From positions 1 through 23,244 of the forward strand of contig CAJUFE010000072.1 in NCBI GenBank assembly GCA_910585635.1: a stretch of DNA of 23,244 nt. Direction: 5' to 3'. Made by a program: the position numbers and the translations under genes. The notes below the pieces were generated by a model. It did not search any database. It saw only the letters and a program-made list of their open reading frames with translations, and was not told the origin of the DNA. This DNA comes from an uncultured Lachnospiraceae bacterium (lineage in GTDB: Bacteria > Bacillota > Clostridia > Lachnospirales > Lachnospiraceae). Positions 21,759 through 23,244 of this stretch are shown piece after piece. Position 1 is the first letter of the stretch. Each line of letters starts with the position of its first letter.

Positions 21759-22355
21759 ATGGATAAAAAGGAAGGGATGGGGATGGTCGAGATCGACGCA
21801 GCGGTTTTTGACGACCTGAAGGGACAGAGCTATACTGCGGCAAAAGAGATCCTGGCGGCCGGAGGGCTGAGACCCGGCCAGCTTTTTGTGGTGGGCTGCT
21901 CCACCAGCGAGGTATGCGGCGGGAAGATCGGCACCGCATCCAGCCCGGCGGTGGCAGCTGCTGTGCTAGAAGGGATACGGCAGGCGGCGGATGAACGGAG
22001 CGTATGGCTCGTCGCCCAGTGCTGTGAGCACCTGAACCGCGCACTGATCTTAGAGCGGGAGGCGGCAGAACGGTATGGCTACGAGGAGGTCAATGTGGTC
22101 CCGCAGCCAAAGGCCGGGGGCTCCTTTGCCACGGCGGCCTACCGCGCCTTCTCCTGCCCTGTGGCCGTCGAGCACGTCCAGGCCCATGGCGGGATCGACA
22201 TCGGAGATACCTTGATCGGGATGCACTTAAAGGACGTGGCCGTCCCCGTCAGGATCTCCGTAAAACAGATCGGGGAAGCCCATGTAGTCTGCGCACGGAC
22301 CCGGGCCAAGTTCGTGGGAGGCGTACGGGCTGTGTATGATACGGGAAAGCTTTGA
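21759..22355 (+). CDS. DUF436 (YwlG/TIGR01440) family protein
   Basis: This 198-residue protein belongs to the DUF436 family, widespread in Firmicutes and of unknown function. Signs are VVGCSTSEVCGGKIGT near the N-terminus, WLVAQCCEHLNRALILE, NVVPQPKAGGS, EHVQAHGGIDIGDTLIGMHL and the closing VCARTRAKFVGGVRAVYD. The ATG at 21759 has a ribosome site; earlier in-frame GTG 21720 and ATG 21735 do not. No membrane segment or signal is visible. Its conserved cysteines and histidines are suggestive of a metal or thiol role, but this is speculation. A 52-codon frame overlaps its end. Confidence 0.92.
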   Translation: MDKKEGMGMVEIDAAVFDDLKGQSYTAAKEILAAGGLRPGQLFVVGCSTSEVCGGKIGTASSPAVAAAVLEGIRQAADERSVWLVAQCCEHLNRALILEREAAERYGYEEVNVVPQPKAGGSFATAAYRAFSCPVAVEHVQAHGGIDIGDTLIGMHLKDVAVPVRISVKQIGEAHVVCARTRAKFVGGVRAVYDTGKL

Positions 22356-22494
22356 AAAAGCCGGGTATGTGATCTCTTCGCCGGATACGCCCAAAAGCAT
22401 AGCCTTTTTAAAACACGGACGGACAGAGAAGACCGCCCTCTGCACTTTTGGCGAGTGCCGGGGGCGGTATCCTTATCAGATCCCGTACTGGTGA
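22336..22494 (+). CDS. small hypothetical ORF overlapping the DUF436 3' end
   Basis: An ATG at 22336 inside the DUF436 gene opens a 52-residue frame beginning MIRESFEKAGYVIS and ending GRYPYQIPYW. It overlaps the upstream gene by 20 bases and has coding-like composition with a balanced mix of residues, unlike the nearby shadows. No good ribosome site is evident, so translation would depend on coupling. I do not recognise a family. It may be a real small protein or the end of a decayed gene. Confidence 0.4.
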   Translation: MIRESFEKAGYVISSPDTPKSIAFLKHGRTEKTALCTFGECRGRYPYQIPYW

Positions 22495-22867
22495 CGGGGC
22501 ATAGTCTAAGCTCCGAGAGATCGAGCCACAGATCGTCATAGCTGTTGACCTTTATCTTGTCCTGGAGGGCGTTGAAAATGGTGTTTGATAAGAGTATCAT
22601 TTGAGAAGGAGACAGGCGGACATGGTAGAGAAGATATCCTACCTCCTTCTTTTTGGATGGTTTGAACATATCAAAAAGGTGTCTTTACATCCAGCTATAC
22701 AAAAATGGGCTTGCAGCCCTCCTCTGGATGGGGATCGTACCACAGTTTCCAGGATCCGACAATATCTTTCTTTTTCTGCCGTCCCCGCCGCTCAGTTAAA
22801 TGGCACTATCAGAAAATGATCACCTGCGGGAAAAGATATTTAAGGTTTGACACAATGTAGAATGGAT
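22495..22867. other. gene-poor interval, possibly with decayed coding sequence
   Basis: No intact gene. On the minus strand, 22560-22669 reads as plausible protein (LSPSQMILLSNTIFNALQDK) before it degenerates into Arg/Thr/Ser-rich sequence antisense to DUF436. AATATCTTT near 22763 and AAAGATATT near 22838 form a distant inverted pair. Confidence 0.4.
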
Positions 22868-22891
22868 AGGCGGCCGATCAGAGAGCCGCCT
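22868..22891 (-). terminator. weak candidate terminator of the Rpn-family gene
   Basis: AGGCGGC pairs with GCCGCCT over 7 bp with a ten-base loop, about 55 bases past the stop of the minus-strand gene. The following T-run is poor. Confidence 0.3.
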
Positions 22892-22946
22892 GGCCAGCCT
22901 CACACACCATACGTACACCATAGATGCTATCCCGCACGAAAACATC

Positions 22947-23244
22947 CTACATCATCTGCTCAAACTGCTCCACACTATCCGCCTTCGCCGCCGATCTCAA
23001 CCATCGAAATAAGATCTCTTCATCACGCTCTCTGGATATCCTGGCCTTAAGCTCAGGTGTGGCCCCACCCTTATCCTCCAAGATAGCAAGGATCGATCCC
23101 AACAGCCCTTCTCTCCTCCCTTGCCTGCGCCCCTGTCTTCGCCCTTGCCTGCGCCCCTGCTTTCTTCCTTGCTTTCTCCCCTGTCTCCTCTCTTCCTCCG
23201 CGATCCTCTCCATGATCTCGCACATAGCCCTCTGTCCCTCCTCT
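22947..23244 (-). CDS. Rpn/PD-(D/E)XK nuclease family protein, C-terminal part
   Basis: The frame stays open to the window edge, so the gene continues beyond it. The visible end reads MCEIMERIAEEERRQG, then a repeated basic QGRKQGRR-type linker, then an EILFRWLRSAAKADSVEQFEQMM tail. This layout is typical of the C-terminus of Rpn-family (recombination-promoting nuclease / putative transposase) proteins of Firmicutes. The catalytic domain is not in the window. The linker is encoded by CCTTGCCTGCGCC-like repeats on the plus strand that can vary in number. Confidence 0.75.
   Translation of the reverse strand, partial: EEGQRAMCEIMERIAEEERRQGRKQGRKQGRRQGRRQGRRQGRREGLLGSILAILEDKGGATPELKARISRERDEEILFRWLRSAAKADSVEQFEQMM

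Noticed and set aside
22139..22669. 176-codon frame opposite DUF436
   Set aside because: Most of it is antisense to a well-supported gene; only the first 40 codons look protein-like and these are reported as a possible relic.

Overview
The window reads as a chromosomal segment of a Firmicute of the Clostridia, most like a Lachnospiraceae gut anaerobe. The reasons are strong AGGAGG-type ribosome sites, low-GC control regions with TTGNNN-N17-TATAAT promoters, and typical families: heterodimeric ABC exporter, ECF S component, DUF436/YwlG, Rpn-family nuclease and dual-receiver hybrid kinase. Coding DNA is fairly GC-rich. The tetranucleotide GATC is strikingly common.

Layout. 1-1066 has no convincing gene but holds a 32-bp tandem array and the first long hairpin (element A). 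1067-5650 is a minus-strand operon: a MarR regulator followed by two ABC half-exporters, with its own promoter and hairpin element B just past its 3' end. 5757-9415 has element C, then two purine-type deaminases on the minus strand: an MTA/SAH/adenosine-type amidohydrolase and adenine deaminase. 9703-14118 is a polyamine-type ABC importer on the minus strand (two permeases, ATPase, then a lipoprotein binding protein), with element D between ATPase and binding protein. 14091-16295 holds an Sfp-type phosphopantetheinyl transferase and a membrane acyltransferase, also minus. 16767-18730 is plus strand: an ECF S component with a strong terminator, then an M24 Xaa-Pro peptidase. 18877-21438 is a large minus-strand hybrid histidine kinase with a clear promoter. 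21759-22494 is a plus-strand DUF436 protein with a small overlapping ORF. The right edge is the C-terminal part of an Rpn/PD-(D/E)XK protein that runs off the window.

How the genes fit together. The MarR and exporter genes form a self-contained efflux unit. The importer and the two deaminases lie head to tail and may form a uptake-and-salvage group for polyamine- or purine-related nitrogen compounds; this is an inference from neighbourhood. The acyltransferase, Sfp, ECF and peptidase genes show no shared pathway.

The most unusual content is non-coding. Four copies of a roughly 130-150-bp imperfect palindrome share a 13-nt unpaired core (GGAGCGAGAGCGC) and an inner stem, while the 17-31-bp outer stems vary in sequence yet stay paired. 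Three of the four sit 22-60 bp past the stop codon of a minus-strand gene. I do not recognise this family. Two smaller dispersed structured repeats, another multibranched inverted repeat, and in-frame low-complexity insertions in Sfp and adenine deaminase add to the picture of a genome active in repeat formation.
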